From CAYMUN01 sp964640775 (lineage in GTDB: Bacteria > Patescibacteriota > Saccharimonadia > Saccharimonadales > UBA4665), in contig CAZXIT010000019.1 in assembly GCA_964640775.1 (NCBI GenBank), positions 1 through 15,880 of the forward strand: DNA of 15,880 nucleotides, given 5' to 3'. The notes below the pieces were generated by a model. The model saw nothing but the letters and a program-made list of their open reading frames with translations. It did not search any database and had not been told where the DNA came from. Within the stretch, counting starts at the first letter, position 1. Each line of letters begins with the position of its first letter. This document shows positions 1-5,989 of the stretch, piece after piece. Both the position numbers and the translations under genes were made by a program.

Positions 1-8
1 CGGAACTA

Positions 9-38
9 TTGTTTTTTTATTCCCAGTATTGTTATACT
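9..38 (+). promoter_or_regulatory. Promoter of the 80-residue Asp/His-rich protein
   Basis: A TTGTTT -35 element (9-14) and an extended -10 element, TGT followed by TATACT (33-38), are 18 bp apart. The predicted start of transcription is near 45, which leaves a 29-nt leader ending in the AAGGAG site at 60-65. This is a leadered gene, unlike most others in the window. Sequence match only. Confidence 0.6.
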
Positions 39-73
39 GCATATGCTAAATATTAACACAAGGAGAAAAACAA

Positions 74-316
74 ATGTCACACGGAGCAGATGATCCAGCA
101 GGCGACGACCACGGCGTAGACGCTATGGGTGGAATGGTTCCACCAGTACCTGGTACGAGCCCAACACCACCAGCTGCAGGACAGCATGGCGGTCACGGCG
201 CAGATGACACCACACCAGAAGCCGGCGGCCACCACCACGGTGGACGCGTTGGCGGCGCTCCTGGCGCCGATGACCCAGCAGGTGATGACAACGGTGTCGA
301 TGCTCCTGCAGCCTAA
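74..316 (+). CDS. Small acidic Asp/Gly/His/Pro-rich repeat protein of unknown function
   Basis: I do not recognise a family. The 80-residue product contains three copies of a GADD unit: residues 4-17 (GADDPAGDDHGVDA), 42-52 (GADDTTPEAGG) and 64-77 (GADDPAGDDNGVDA). The first and third are nearly identical. The middle is Pro/Gly rich and includes HHH at 53-55. There are 12 Asp and 7 His, one Arg, and no Lys, Leu, Ile, Cys, Phe, Tyr or Trp, so the protein should be strongly acidic, disordered and without a hydrophobic core. There is no signal peptide or membrane segment. A good Shine-Dalgarno site (AAGGAG, 60-65, 8 nt before ATG), an extended -10 promoter and an 11-bp hairpin terminator frame it as a single-gene unit that is probably well expressed. 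Metal or calcium binding by the Asp/His repeats is only an inference. Confidence 0.75.
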   Translation: MSHGADDPAGDDHGVDAMGGMVPPVPGTSPTPPAAGQHGGHGADDTTPEAGGHHHGGRVGGAPGADDPAGDDNGVDAPAA

Positions 317-339
317 ATAGCTGGCAGGAACCCCCTACG

Positions 340-365
340 ATAAGACCCGCGAAAGCGGGTCTTAT
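340..365. terminator. Bidirectional rho-independent terminator
   Basis: A perfect 11-bp stem (340-350 pairing with 355-365) closes on a GAAA tetraloop at 351-354. T-rich sequence (TTATTT) overlaps and follows the right arm on the plus strand, and the gene on the minus strand ends at 377, so the hairpin can serve both converging genes. Confidence 0.85.
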
Positions 366-376
366 TTATTTGGTAG

Positions 377-949
377 TCAAGGCTGCTCCTCGGGTTTCCC
401 GGTCAGTTTGCGTATAGCCCTCAGGGCTCTCATTCTGTTGTAACGTTGCAGCATAATAGGATAGACATTAACTGCTAGCTGGATACCAGTATCCAATGCG
501 AGCCGTTTCGGAGAGTTATAATCACCCCCCTCTATATCAAGTGTCGCAAGCAAGGCGAAACCGCCGAGGTGGATGGTTTCTAGGCTTCGCGTGCCTTCCT
601 CGAACTTTTGCAACGCCTCCAGGCGGTCTGGCTCATGTGCCAGACTAGCATTCAAAAAATGTATCTTGTTCCAAACATGCCGCCGTACCAGGTCACCGCT
701 AGTAGGCGTGTATTTCTTAAACAGCTTGACGCCGAGCGCTCTATAGAGACCTTCGGACTCCAAGCGGTTAGGGGTAAAGTACGCGTCAACGCATCTTGCA
801 AATACACTCCTGGGGTTTGGATCGGGCACTGGTCCAACGGCCATGGCTCTGTCAGCAGGCGGCGTAGCCTCGCCTTTCGGCTCAATCGTATCGGCTAACT
901 CTGGCTCTGAAGCAGGTCCGACTCCCCTGTCGTGGTCCGGAATTTCCAT
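377..949 (-). CDS. CrtO-like (glycosyl-4,4'-diaponeurosporenoate acyltransferase family) protein
   Basis: This 190-residue protein resembles the CrtO family, known in Staphylococcus for acylating the sugar of staphyloxanthin. The match rests on the family's C-terminal signature, a hydrophobic stretch ending in QRYNR (residues 168-172), on ESEGLYRALGVKLFKKYTP (65-82), and on an Glu/His segment, FEEGTRSLETIHLG (116-129). The first 45 or so residues are Pro/Asp/Glu-rich and probably disordered. No other carotenoid gene is visible nearby, so the substrate is likely not a carotenoid; acylation of some glycolipid or polar lipid is an inference. The ATG at 949 has no Shine-Dalgarno site and lies 1 nt after the predicted transcription start. 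The gene ends with TGA, which argues for the standard code. Family assignment is from memory of motifs, moderate confidence. Confidence 0.6.
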   Translation of the reverse strand: MEIPDHDRGVGPASEPELADTIEPKGEATPPADRAMAVGPVPDPNPRSVFARCVDAYFTPNRLESEGLYRALGVKLFKKYTPTSGDLVRRHVWNKIHFLNASLAHEPDRLEALQKFEEGTRSLETIHLGGFALLATLDIEGGDYNSPKRLALDTGIQLAVNVYPIMLQRYNRMRALRAIRKLTGKPEEQP

Positions 950-956
950 AAAAGTA

Positions 957-985
957 AAAATACCATAATTGTAATATTTTTACAA
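957..985 (-). promoter_or_regulatory. Leaderless promoter of the CrtO-like gene
   Basis: TTGTAA (985-980) and an extended -10, TGG followed by TATTTT (962-957), are separated by 17 bp on the minus strand. The expected start of transcription is 950, one base before the ATG at 949. Confidence 0.65.
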
Positions 986-1001
986 GGTTTAAGCTCGAAT
1001 C

Positions 1002-1610
1002 CTACTGATTTCGGCCGGTTTTTGCTGCCAGGTGCTGCAGCTGGGAATTATCAATGGCGCTGCCGGCCATATTGGCTAGAATCTCAGCGAAAGCCAAGTC
1101 AGCCAGACTATAAGTCTTGGCCGATTCGGCCCACACAAAGGAAATAGTACCGATCGTCCGCGCCCGTGATTTAATGGGCACAATCATCAGCGAATAAAAT
1201 TGCAAGTCGCGCATCATGGCGAGATGCTCGTCATTGATCGCGGCGGCCACGAGCAGATCATCTGTAATAGCATTGTGCATGTTTGGCGTGCCAGTACGCA
1301 GCACGTACGAGGATCCGCTGTCAGCGTTGGGATCCCGGGGATATTTCCGACCTAGTTCTAAAGCTTTTTCTACCTTGTGAGGGTTGACATGAGCTGTTGC
1401 CATGCGCTCCAGCTTGCCGTCTTTACTGGCGATGTCCACGGCGCACCAGTCAGAAATTTTCGGTACCATAATCGTGGCTACACTCTGGATCGTCGCTACA
1501 AGATCCTTAGAGCTGCTGAGACGCTCAGCAGCTTGGCTGAGGAAGCTTAAATATTCCGTAGCATCGCCGTGATTCAGCGGTGCGCTGTCGCTTTTGGATG
1601 CCTCGGGCAT
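1002..1610 (-). CDS. Stand-alone GAF-domain protein
   Basis: The 202-residue protein is almost entirely one GAF domain (about residues 25-190). Its sequence follows the type of GAF domain usually found at the front of histidine kinases and phosphatases: a helix with LSSSKDLVATIQSVATIMVP, then ISDWCAVDI, VLRTGTPNMH and SLMIVPIKSRARTIGTISFVWA. No kinase, phosphatase, cyclase or DNA-binding domain is attached, so it would act as a free ligand- or redox-sensing module, perhaps partnering with another protein. The ligand cannot be told from sequence. It ends 53 bp upstream of the CrtO-like gene, which has its own promoter, and is divergent from the Rpf gene. The ATG at 1610 lies exactly at the predicted transcription start and has no Shine-Dalgarno site. 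Confidence 0.8.
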   Translation of the reverse strand: MPEASKSDSAPLNHGDATEYLSFLSQAAERLSSSKDLVATIQSVATIMVPKISDWCAVDIASKDGKLERMATAHVNPHKVEKALELGRKYPRDPNADSGSSYVLRTGTPNMHNAITDDLLVAAAINDEHLAMMRDLQFYSLMIVPIKSRARTIGTISFVWAESAKTYSLADLAFAEILANMAGSAIDNSQLQHLAAKTGRNQ

Positions 1611-1616
1611 ACTAAA

Positions 1617-1644
1617 ACTCTACAGCTTTGCGGGAAGTTTTCAA
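1617..1644 (-). promoter_or_regulatory. Leaderless promoter of the GAF gene
   Basis: On the minus strand TTGAAA (1644-1639) and TAGAGT (1622-1617) are 16 bp apart. Six bases follow before the ATG at 1610, so the A of the start codon is the predicted +1. Confidence 0.55.
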
Positions 1645-1678
1645 AACTGGCGCTATATGTGGTGTAAGCGTGAGAGTC

Positions 1679-1707
1679 TTGACACTATTTGACAGGCGGG
1701 GTATGCT
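1679..1707 (+). promoter_or_regulatory. Strong promoter upstream of the Rpf-like gene
   Basis: A perfect TTGACA (1679-1684) is 17 bp from TATGCT (1702-1707). Transcription should start near 1714, giving a leader of about 120 nt before the ATG at 1834. A second, weaker candidate closer to the gene is TTGTCC (1761-1766) with TAATGT (1785-1790), 18 bp apart. Confidence 0.65.
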
Positions 1708-1716
1708 AGAACTTGC

Positions 1717-1827
1717 ATGTTTTTTTCTGGAGAGACGAAAAATGTGACACGCCGCCCCTGTTGTCCACCCAAATTCACTAATACTAATGTAAGCGGACAG
1801 CATCTCGGGGCACATCAAGGAGGGTAA
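1717..1827 (+). CDS. Possible near-leaderless upstream ORF / leader peptide (36 codons)
   Basis: An ATG at 1717 lies 3 nt after the transcription start predicted from the TTGACA/TATGCT promoter, the same geometry as smpB and close to the nine other leaderless genes in this window. The frame stays open for 36 codons and closes with TAA at 1825-1827, just after the AAGGAGGG ribosome binding site (1817-1824) and 6 nt before the ATG of the Rpf-like gene. The peptide begins MFFSGETKNVTRRPCCPP and is hydrophilic, with a central Pro-Cys-Cys-Pro-Pro run and no signal peptide. A ribosome finishing it would sit on the Rpf start region, so translational coupling or control by stalling is possible. A chance ORF of this length is also plausible. 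Confidence 0.3.
   Translation: MFFSGETKNVTRRPCCPPKFTNTNVSGQHLGAHQGG
1754..1811 (+). promoter_or_regulatory. Possible folded leader before the Rpf-like gene
   Basis: Two nested pairings can close this stretch: GCCCC (1754-1758) with GGGGC (1807-1811), and TGTCC (1762-1766) with GGACA (1795-1799). The outer strand ends 5 nt before the ribosome binding site at 1817-1824. It matches no riboswitch class that I can recognise, including the ydaO (cyclic di-AMP) type found before some actinobacterial rpf genes. Confidence 0.25.
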
Positions 1828-1833
1828 CTATTT

Positions 1834-2517
1834 ATGCAATTATTTGCAGCATCCGCGACAGTAATTCTGGGCGCTTCAGTGCTCGCAGCCAGCAGCCCGG
1901 TTTTTACTGTCAACACTTTTGCCAGCCAGCATAAAACCACGAGCAGTTCGGTAGAACCGGCTGCAGCCGTGCCAGCGCCGCCAGCTGCTGTACCGGCGCC
2001 AAAAATGATTAATGTCCTGCCCGGTGAATACCTGGAGGAACTGGCTGCCAGCAATGACACCACTTCCCTGAGGCTGTTTTATGCCAACGGCGAAATTGCC
2101 AACCCGGATCTGATTTACCCCGATCAGGCCCTCAGGGTACCGGCAGCTGACGAGACACTTGCTCCCCGCGAGGTACCACTCAACCAGCAGATTGCCGCAC
2201 CAAGCCAGTCGGAGGCCAGTCAAGCCTCTGCCCCGCAGACCTCCGCTTACCAAGCGCCGGCAGCCAGCATTTCGGCGGCCGATGGCGGCGTATGGGATCG
2301 TCTAGCGGCCTGTGAAGCCGGCGGCAACTGGTCGATTAGTACTGGCAATGGCTATTATGGCGGCCTGCAGTTCACGTTGTCGAGCTGGCAAGGAGCAGGC
2401 GGTACAGGCTACCCCAATGAAGCTAGCCGCGACGAGCAAATCATTCGCGGCCAAATCCTGCAAAGCCGCTCAGGCTGGAGCGCCTGGCCGGCCTGCAGCG
2501 CTCGATTGGGGCTCTAA
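1834..2517 (+). CDS. Exported LysM-Rpf transglycosylase (resuscitation-promoting-factor-like)
   Basis: The 227-residue protein would cleave peptidoglycan glycan strands outside the cell. It starts with a hydrophobic export segment (about residues 4-30, weakly charged at the N-terminus), then an Ala/Pro/Ser linker, a LysM wall-binding domain (about 58-103, VLPGEYLEELAASND ... NPDLIYPDQALRVP), a second Ala/Gln/Ser linker, and an Rpf domain (151-227). The Rpf domain has the CEAGGNW motif with presumed catalytic Glu161, the YYGGLQFTLSSW core, and paired Cys160 and Cys221 for the family disulphide. The Shine-Dalgarno site AAGGAGGG (1817-1824) is the strongest in the window. The long leader, possible upstream ORF and fold suggest regulated expression. 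In a wall-bearing epibiont this enzyme could act on its own or a host wall; that part is inference. Confidence 0.9.
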   Translation: MQLFAASATVILGASVLAASSPVFTVNTFASQHKTTSSSVEPAAAVPAPPAAVPAPKMINVLPGEYLEELAASNDTTSLRLFYANGEIANPDLIYPDQALRVPAADETLAPREVPLNQQIAAPSQSEASQASAPQTSAYQAPAASISAADGGVWDRLAACEAGGNWSISTGNGYYGGLQFTLSSWQGAGGTGYPNEASRDEQIIRGQILQSRSGWSAWPACSARLGL

Positions 2518-2532
2518 GGACGATAGTAAGAG

Positions 2533-2778
2533 CTATTGCGTCGTTTGGGAATGCTTCTGCACAGCCAGCGTCAGCCAAGCGAGGCCATTAACCAGAATTG
2601 ATACCGCGGAAAACCAAAGCGACAGAGTGACGTAGGTGACCGCGAAAACCAGGAGCACTCCGGCCGTGATGAGACTGGTACTGACAGCTGGTTTGTGCTG
2701 GCTGCGAAGAGACGGGATCAGGGCCAGTGAAAATATCAAAGACCCCGCCGCTAGTACAAAATCTTGCCAATGGTGCAT
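2533..2778 (-). CDS. Small membrane protein of unknown function
   Basis: This 81-residue product has about three hydrophobic stretches: residues 6-25, 35-53 and 55-72. I do not recognise a family. The ATG at 2778 follows the stop of the response regulator gene (TAG at 2784-2782) by three bases, so it is almost certainly translated from the same mRNA, as the last gene of the signalling operon. It converges on the Rpf-like gene with only 15 bp between stops and no visible terminator. Confidence 0.65.
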   Translation of the reverse strand: MHHWQDFVLAAGSLIFSLALIPSLRSQHKPAVSTSLITAGVLLVFAVTYVTLSLWFSAVSILVNGLAWLTLAVQKHSQTTQ

Positions 2779-2781
2779 TGA

Positions 2782-3162
2782 CTAATCTTGCAACTGCTTG
2801 CGTACGCTGGCTACCAGGTCGGAAAGAATCCAGTCCGCCTTGACCAAATAGTCGTGCGCGCCATAGCTGAGCGCCTCGTGGACTTCTTTGGAATCATTGA
2901 CGTTTGTCGTGACGATAACCCGGATATTTTTACCACGCTCGTAGGTTCGCAGGTTTTTGAGCATAGTCAAGCCGTCGACTTTTGGCATAATGATATCCAG
3001 TAAAATGACATCAGGCAGCTTATCTAGGGCGAGCATGAGGCCCTGCGCGCCGTCTTTGGCTGTGAAGACGTCAAAGCCTTCATTTTCAAAACGTTCCTTG
3101 AGAACCTCTCGTAAGGCCTCTTCGTCTTCGACTATCAAGATTTTTGCCCGCTGGTCACTCAT
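2782..3162 (-). CDS. Single-domain response regulator (receiver only)
   Basis: The 126-residue protein is a CheY-like receiver without an output domain. The acidic pocket is Glu12-Asp13, the phospho-acceptor is Asp56 (VILLD, followed by MPKVDG), the switch Thr is Thr86 and the conserved Lys is Lys108 (YLVK). The ATG at 3162 has the site AGGAGA (3173-3168) 5 nt upstream, overlapping the stop codon of the histidine kinase gene (3174-3172). The kinase just upstream is the natural phosphodonor. With no DNA-binding domain it must act through a protein partner, possibly in a phosphorelay; the partner is not visible here. Confidence 0.92.
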   Translation of the reverse strand: MSDQRAKILIVEDEEALREVLKERFENEGFDVFTAKDGAQGLMLALDKLPDVILLDIIMPKVDGLTMLKNLRTYERGKNIRVIVTTNVNDSKEVHEALSYGAHDYLVKADWILSDLVASVRKQLQD

Positions 3163-3171
3163 AGAGGTCTC

Positions 3172-4965
3172 CTATTTAGACTCGTTATTAGGATTATTTA
3201 CAATGGGTAGTTTAGCATAAAAGGTGCTGCCTTGGTTCTCAACTGATTCAAACCACAGCTTGCCGCCAGCCTGTTCAATCAGGGCTTTGGTGATGTATAA
3301 TCCAAGCCCTGAACCATCCCCTACTAGCTGGCGCGCATTATCGGCGCGGAATAACTTAGTGAATATTTTGCTCTGCTGGGACAGTGGAATGCCGCAGCCG
3401 GTATCTTTTACCTGAATCAGAATTTCATTTTTTGTGCAGCTGATATCGACAGCGACCGTTTGTCCGGGTTTGCTGTATTTCAGAGCGTTTGATATCAGGT
3501 TTTGCAGCATCACTTGCACCCAGGTACGATCAATGCGAGTAGCCGGCAGCTTCTTGGCGACGGTTGTCACGATCTTGACACCGCTGGTTTTGACTTCGGG
3601 AGCAGTATCTCGCAGCACTAGTTTTAGGACGTTGTCCACACGGACGAGCTCTGGCTTAGATGATAATGTCCCGAAGCCAATCCTCGAGGCGTCCAGCAGT
3701 TCATTGACAAGTCTGATCATCCGCTCGTTCGAAGCGTGGATTTGACGCAAGTAGTGCTTTTTGCGGCTGTCACTCAGCGGCTCTGCGGGCAGCAGCAATT
3801 CTTCCGAGATCCATTTTGTTGCGGTTAACGGCGTTCGCAGCTGGTGAGAAGCGAGCGACACAAAGTCATTCTTTGCTTTATCGAACTGCTCAAGATTATC
3901 GAGCATATCATTAAATGTGCCCGCCAAATTGCCGATTTCGTCGTTCGATATATTCGCCACCCGCTTGCCGAGAGTGCCTCTGCTGGTTTGTTCAGCGACT
4001 TCGTCAATATCAAGAATTGGCTGGGTGACATAGCGGGCGATGGCAATTGAGGCAAATACGACCAGCACAGAGTTGATAAAAGCCAATAGCAAGAATTGGC
4101 TGCGCAGACCAGTCAGGGGTAAAAACGCTTCGGTCCGGTCAATTTTGGCAACCACGCCCCAGTTGCTATCGCCTATAAATCTCGTTGCCGCTAGGACATC
4201 ATTGCCGCGATAATCTTTGATCTTGGAAAACACTGCTTCCTCGCCCATTAAAGCCTTGTACATCGGCAGGTTCTTGTCTGTTATGAGGCGGTTGGCCGAG
4301 TGAGCGTCAACGCGCAGCGGCGTGATGTAGGCCAGCGACCCATTGGCGAGCTTTTGGCCGAGGACAATTTCACCTGTTTTGCCAAGTCCCGTACGGTCGG
4401 CTACCGTGGCGAGCAAGTCGTCTGCGCTCATCTCGATACCGGCGACACCTACTTTTTTACCGCCGAGCTCCAGCGGACCGCCGAGGTAGAATATCGTTTC
4501 CTGCCCTCTAGAGTTCACAGCCAGCCTGGCAGAATTTTTTTGCCCGCCCAGTTTGAATAGTTCACTGGCGGTTTGGGCCGCCGCCGGAGTCTGTTTTTCT
4601 GTTGATGCTGCCACCCGGCCATTCGGGTCCATAACGGTGATACTGCGAATGCCTGGCCCCAGCCTTTTCGCGTCATTTAGAATCGTTGCAAGTTTGGCCT
4701 GGGCGTCTTTGCTCCCAGTGCGGTCATAGCTGTCTAAAAGTGTCCGTAGCTGCACGCGGCTGGTGAAATCTGCTAGGCGTATGAGTTTCTGCGATCGTAT
4801 GTCGACTATCCGATTTTTTTGGATAGTAGCGACGGAATTCAGCTGCTGTGTGACCTGGTGCTCGATTGTTGTTTTGGTGCCGAAGTACAGCAGGCTGCCC
4901 ACTACCGCTAAAGGCAGCAAAGAAATCCCGAGCATGAGCAAAATGATCTTTTCAATCAATCTCAT
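3172..4965 (-). CDS. Membrane sensor histidine kinase (dCache-like, HAMP, HisKA, HATPase_c)
   Basis: The 597-residue kinase has a first membrane span at about 7-29, an extracellular region of about 255 residues with a dCache/PAS-like look (IRSITVMDPNGRVAAST near 107-122), a second span at about 289-312, a HAMP linker (about 310-362), a HisKA helix pair with the phospho-acceptor His374 (SHQLRTPL), and a HATPase_c domain with an N-box (QNLISNALKYS, 488-498), G1 (DTGCGI, 521-526) and G2 (GDGSGLGL, 549-556). All catalytic boxes look intact. The ATG at 4965 overlaps the end of the upstream membrane gene by 14 nt and has GGGAG 6 nt upstream. It is encoded with the receiver that follows, which should be its partner. 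The ligand of the outer domain is unknown. Confidence 0.93.
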   Translation of the reverse strand: MRLIEKIILLMLGISLLPLAVVGSLLYFGTKTTIEHQVTQQLNSVATIQKNRIVDIRSQKLIRLADFTSRVQLRTLLDSYDRTGSKDAQAKLATILNDAKRLGPGIRSITVMDPNGRVAASTEKQTPAAAQTASELFKLGGQKNSARLAVNSRGQETIFYLGGPLELGGKKVGVAGIEMSADDLLATVADRTGLGKTGEIVLGQKLANGSLAYITPLRVDAHSANRLITDKNLPMYKALMGEEAVFSKIKDYRGNDVLAATRFIGDSNWGVVAKIDRTEAFLPLTGLRSQFLLLAFINSVLVVFASIAIARYVTQPILDIDEVAEQTSRGTLGKRVANISNDEIGNLAGTFNDMLDNLEQFDKAKNDFVSLASHQLRTPLTATKWISEELLLPAEPLSDSRKKHYLRQIHASNERMIRLVNELLDASRIGFGTLSSKPELVRVDNVLKLVLRDTAPEVKTSGVKIVTTVAKKLPATRIDRTWVQVMLQNLISNALKYSKPGQTVAVDISCTKNEILIQVKDTGCGIPLSQQSKIFTKLFRADNARQLVGDGSGLGLYITKALIEQAGGKLWFESVENQGSTFYAKLPIVNNPNNESK

Positions 4966-5911
4966 GAGGTGCTCCCATTTTTATGAGCTGGCGCAATTGC
5001 TTGGAGCCGACTCGTATAAAGAAGTAGCCGGCAGCCTGCAGGAAAATAAACAAATAAATGACAGCCAGCAGCAAGGCTAGGCTGACCTGCTGCAGCTGCT
5101 GGCTGCCAAAGGCCGTGATTGCCTGCAGGATGATAGAGCTGCTCACAATGGCCAGCACGCCATGGAAGAGGTGGGTAATGGCATTCCGCCACTTGGGCTG
5201 GGCCAGCGCGTGGACGTACTGCTCCGTATTAAGGGCTGTCTGAAGTCCTAATGTCCAAGTGATGGCGAGCGGTATGATTACCGTCAGCACTATCAGAGGA
5301 TCAGATATGTAATACGAAGCGAAGGTGCCTGGCTCAGACGCCACTTGCCTGGTGGTGTTGCCAAACACGGCTACGGTGAAAAGCACAGTAAACAGGGTGG
5401 TTGCCACCAGCGTGGGAAGCATTTTACTCCGCAGCGCTGTCGCGTAGCGGCTGCTCTGGACCAATTTTCGTGATCCTACAAACAAAAAACCAAAAGCCAT
5501 CAGCGGGATAACGATATGAAAGTAATTGCTAAAGATCGTTAATCCAACTGCAGCAGCCTCATGATTTGCCCACACAGTCCGCGCAGCGCTAATCAATGGG
5601 ATGCCGATTAAATCAAAAATTAACAGCCCGAGTCCCCGTGAAACCATACTAAAAGCCTGTTGGTTGAGTGTATGGTGGCGCTTCGTATCTGATGCAAATC
5701 TACTGAAATGATACCAGCCGATGATGGCTATCAGCCAGGTGAGCATGTATGGCAGGATCAAGGTGACGCGAAGGATTAAGATGGCTGCAGCACTCAAAAC
5801 TACCTGCTGATTAGGCGGCGGGTCAGGTGCGGCGAGCGTGAGCAAAATGTACACTGCCCAGACAACCAAAATCAGGGCGTAGCAGTGCCATAGACGAATC
5901 GTTTTGTTCAT
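4952..5911 (-). CDS. Eight-span membrane protein, first gene of the signalling operon
   Basis: Starting at the ATG at 5911 the protein has 319 residues and about eight hydrophobic spans (near 10-28, 38-66, 89-108, 122-147, 163-186, 205-228, 248-268 and 278-303). I recognise no family signature. The frame can be extended to a TTG at 5935, but that codon lies inside the predicted -10 element, so 5911 is preferred. The gene overlaps the histidine kinase gene by 14 nt, so the two are translationally linked; 7TM-like proteins next to a kinase can act as accessory sensors or transporters, which is inference here. There is no clear Shine-Dalgarno site in the 17-nt leader. Confidence 0.75.
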   Translation of the reverse strand: MNKTIRLWHCYALILVVWAVYILLTLAAPDPPPNQQVVLSAAAILILRVTLILPYMLTWLIAIIGWYHFSRFASDTKRHHTLNQQAFSMVSRGLGLLIFDLIGIPLISAARTVWANHEAAAVGLTIFSNYFHIVIPLMAFGFLFVGSRKLVQSSRYATALRSKMLPTLVATTLFTVLFTVAVFGNTTRQVASEPGTFASYYISDPLIVLTVIIPLAITWTLGLQTALNTEQYVHALAQPKWRNAITHLFHGVLAIVSSSIILQAITAFGSQQLQQVSLALLLAVIYLFIFLQAAGYFFIRVGSKQLRQLIKMGAPHEID

Positions 5912-5934
5912 TACGCTTACTCTTACTGTGAACA

Positions 5935-5943
5935 ATTATGCCA
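5935..5943 (-). promoter_or_regulatory. Extended -10 promoter of the signalling operon
   Basis: On the minus strand TGG is followed by CATAAT (5940-5935), one base off consensus. No good -35 element is seen. The predicted start is 5928, leaving a 17-nt leader to the ATG at 5911 that contains the repeated GTAAGAGTAAG. Confidence 0.45.
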
Positions 5944-5989
5944 CACCTCGGGCTAGCTGCATAACACTGCGGTTATTTGATCCGAGGTG
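5944..5989. repeat. Inverted repeat across the gap between the operon and the nucleotidyltransferase-like gene
   Basis: CACCTCGG (5944-5951) and CCGAGGTG (5982-5989) are perfect 8-bp complements with 30 bp between them. A smaller pair, ATAAC (5961-5965) and GTTAT (5972-5976), is nested inside. The structure overlaps the stop codon of the upstream gene at 5973-5975 and lies just before the operon promoter. No T-run follows on either strand, so it is not a typical terminator; it may be a read-through brake or a protein-binding site. Confidence 0.4.

Noticed and set aside
129..320. 63-codon frame inside the Asp/His-rich gene
   Set aside because: It is a second frame of repetitive DNA without a ribosome binding site; the main frame has one and shows the repeat structure.
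377..379. Possible recoding of TGA (as in Gracilibacteria)
   Set aside because: TGA ends the CrtO-like gene just after its expected C-terminus and also ends the DUF2164 gene, while Trp is encoded normally elsewhere, so the standard code applies.
1742..1747. Start-stop pair ATG-TGA preceded by GGAGAG (1729-1734)
   Set aside because: Six bases of this kind occur easily by chance; it is in a different frame from the more convincing 1717 ORF.
1612..1818. Minus-strand open frame of 68 codons in the GAF-Rpf intergenic region
   Set aside because: It covers the predicted promoters of both flanking genes, has no recognisable domain and no ribosome binding site or promoter of its own.
1708..1833. Cyclic di-AMP (ydaO-type) riboswitch before the rpf-like gene
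   Set aside because: Such switches occur before actinobacterial rpf genes, but the conserved blocks I know are not present in this leader.
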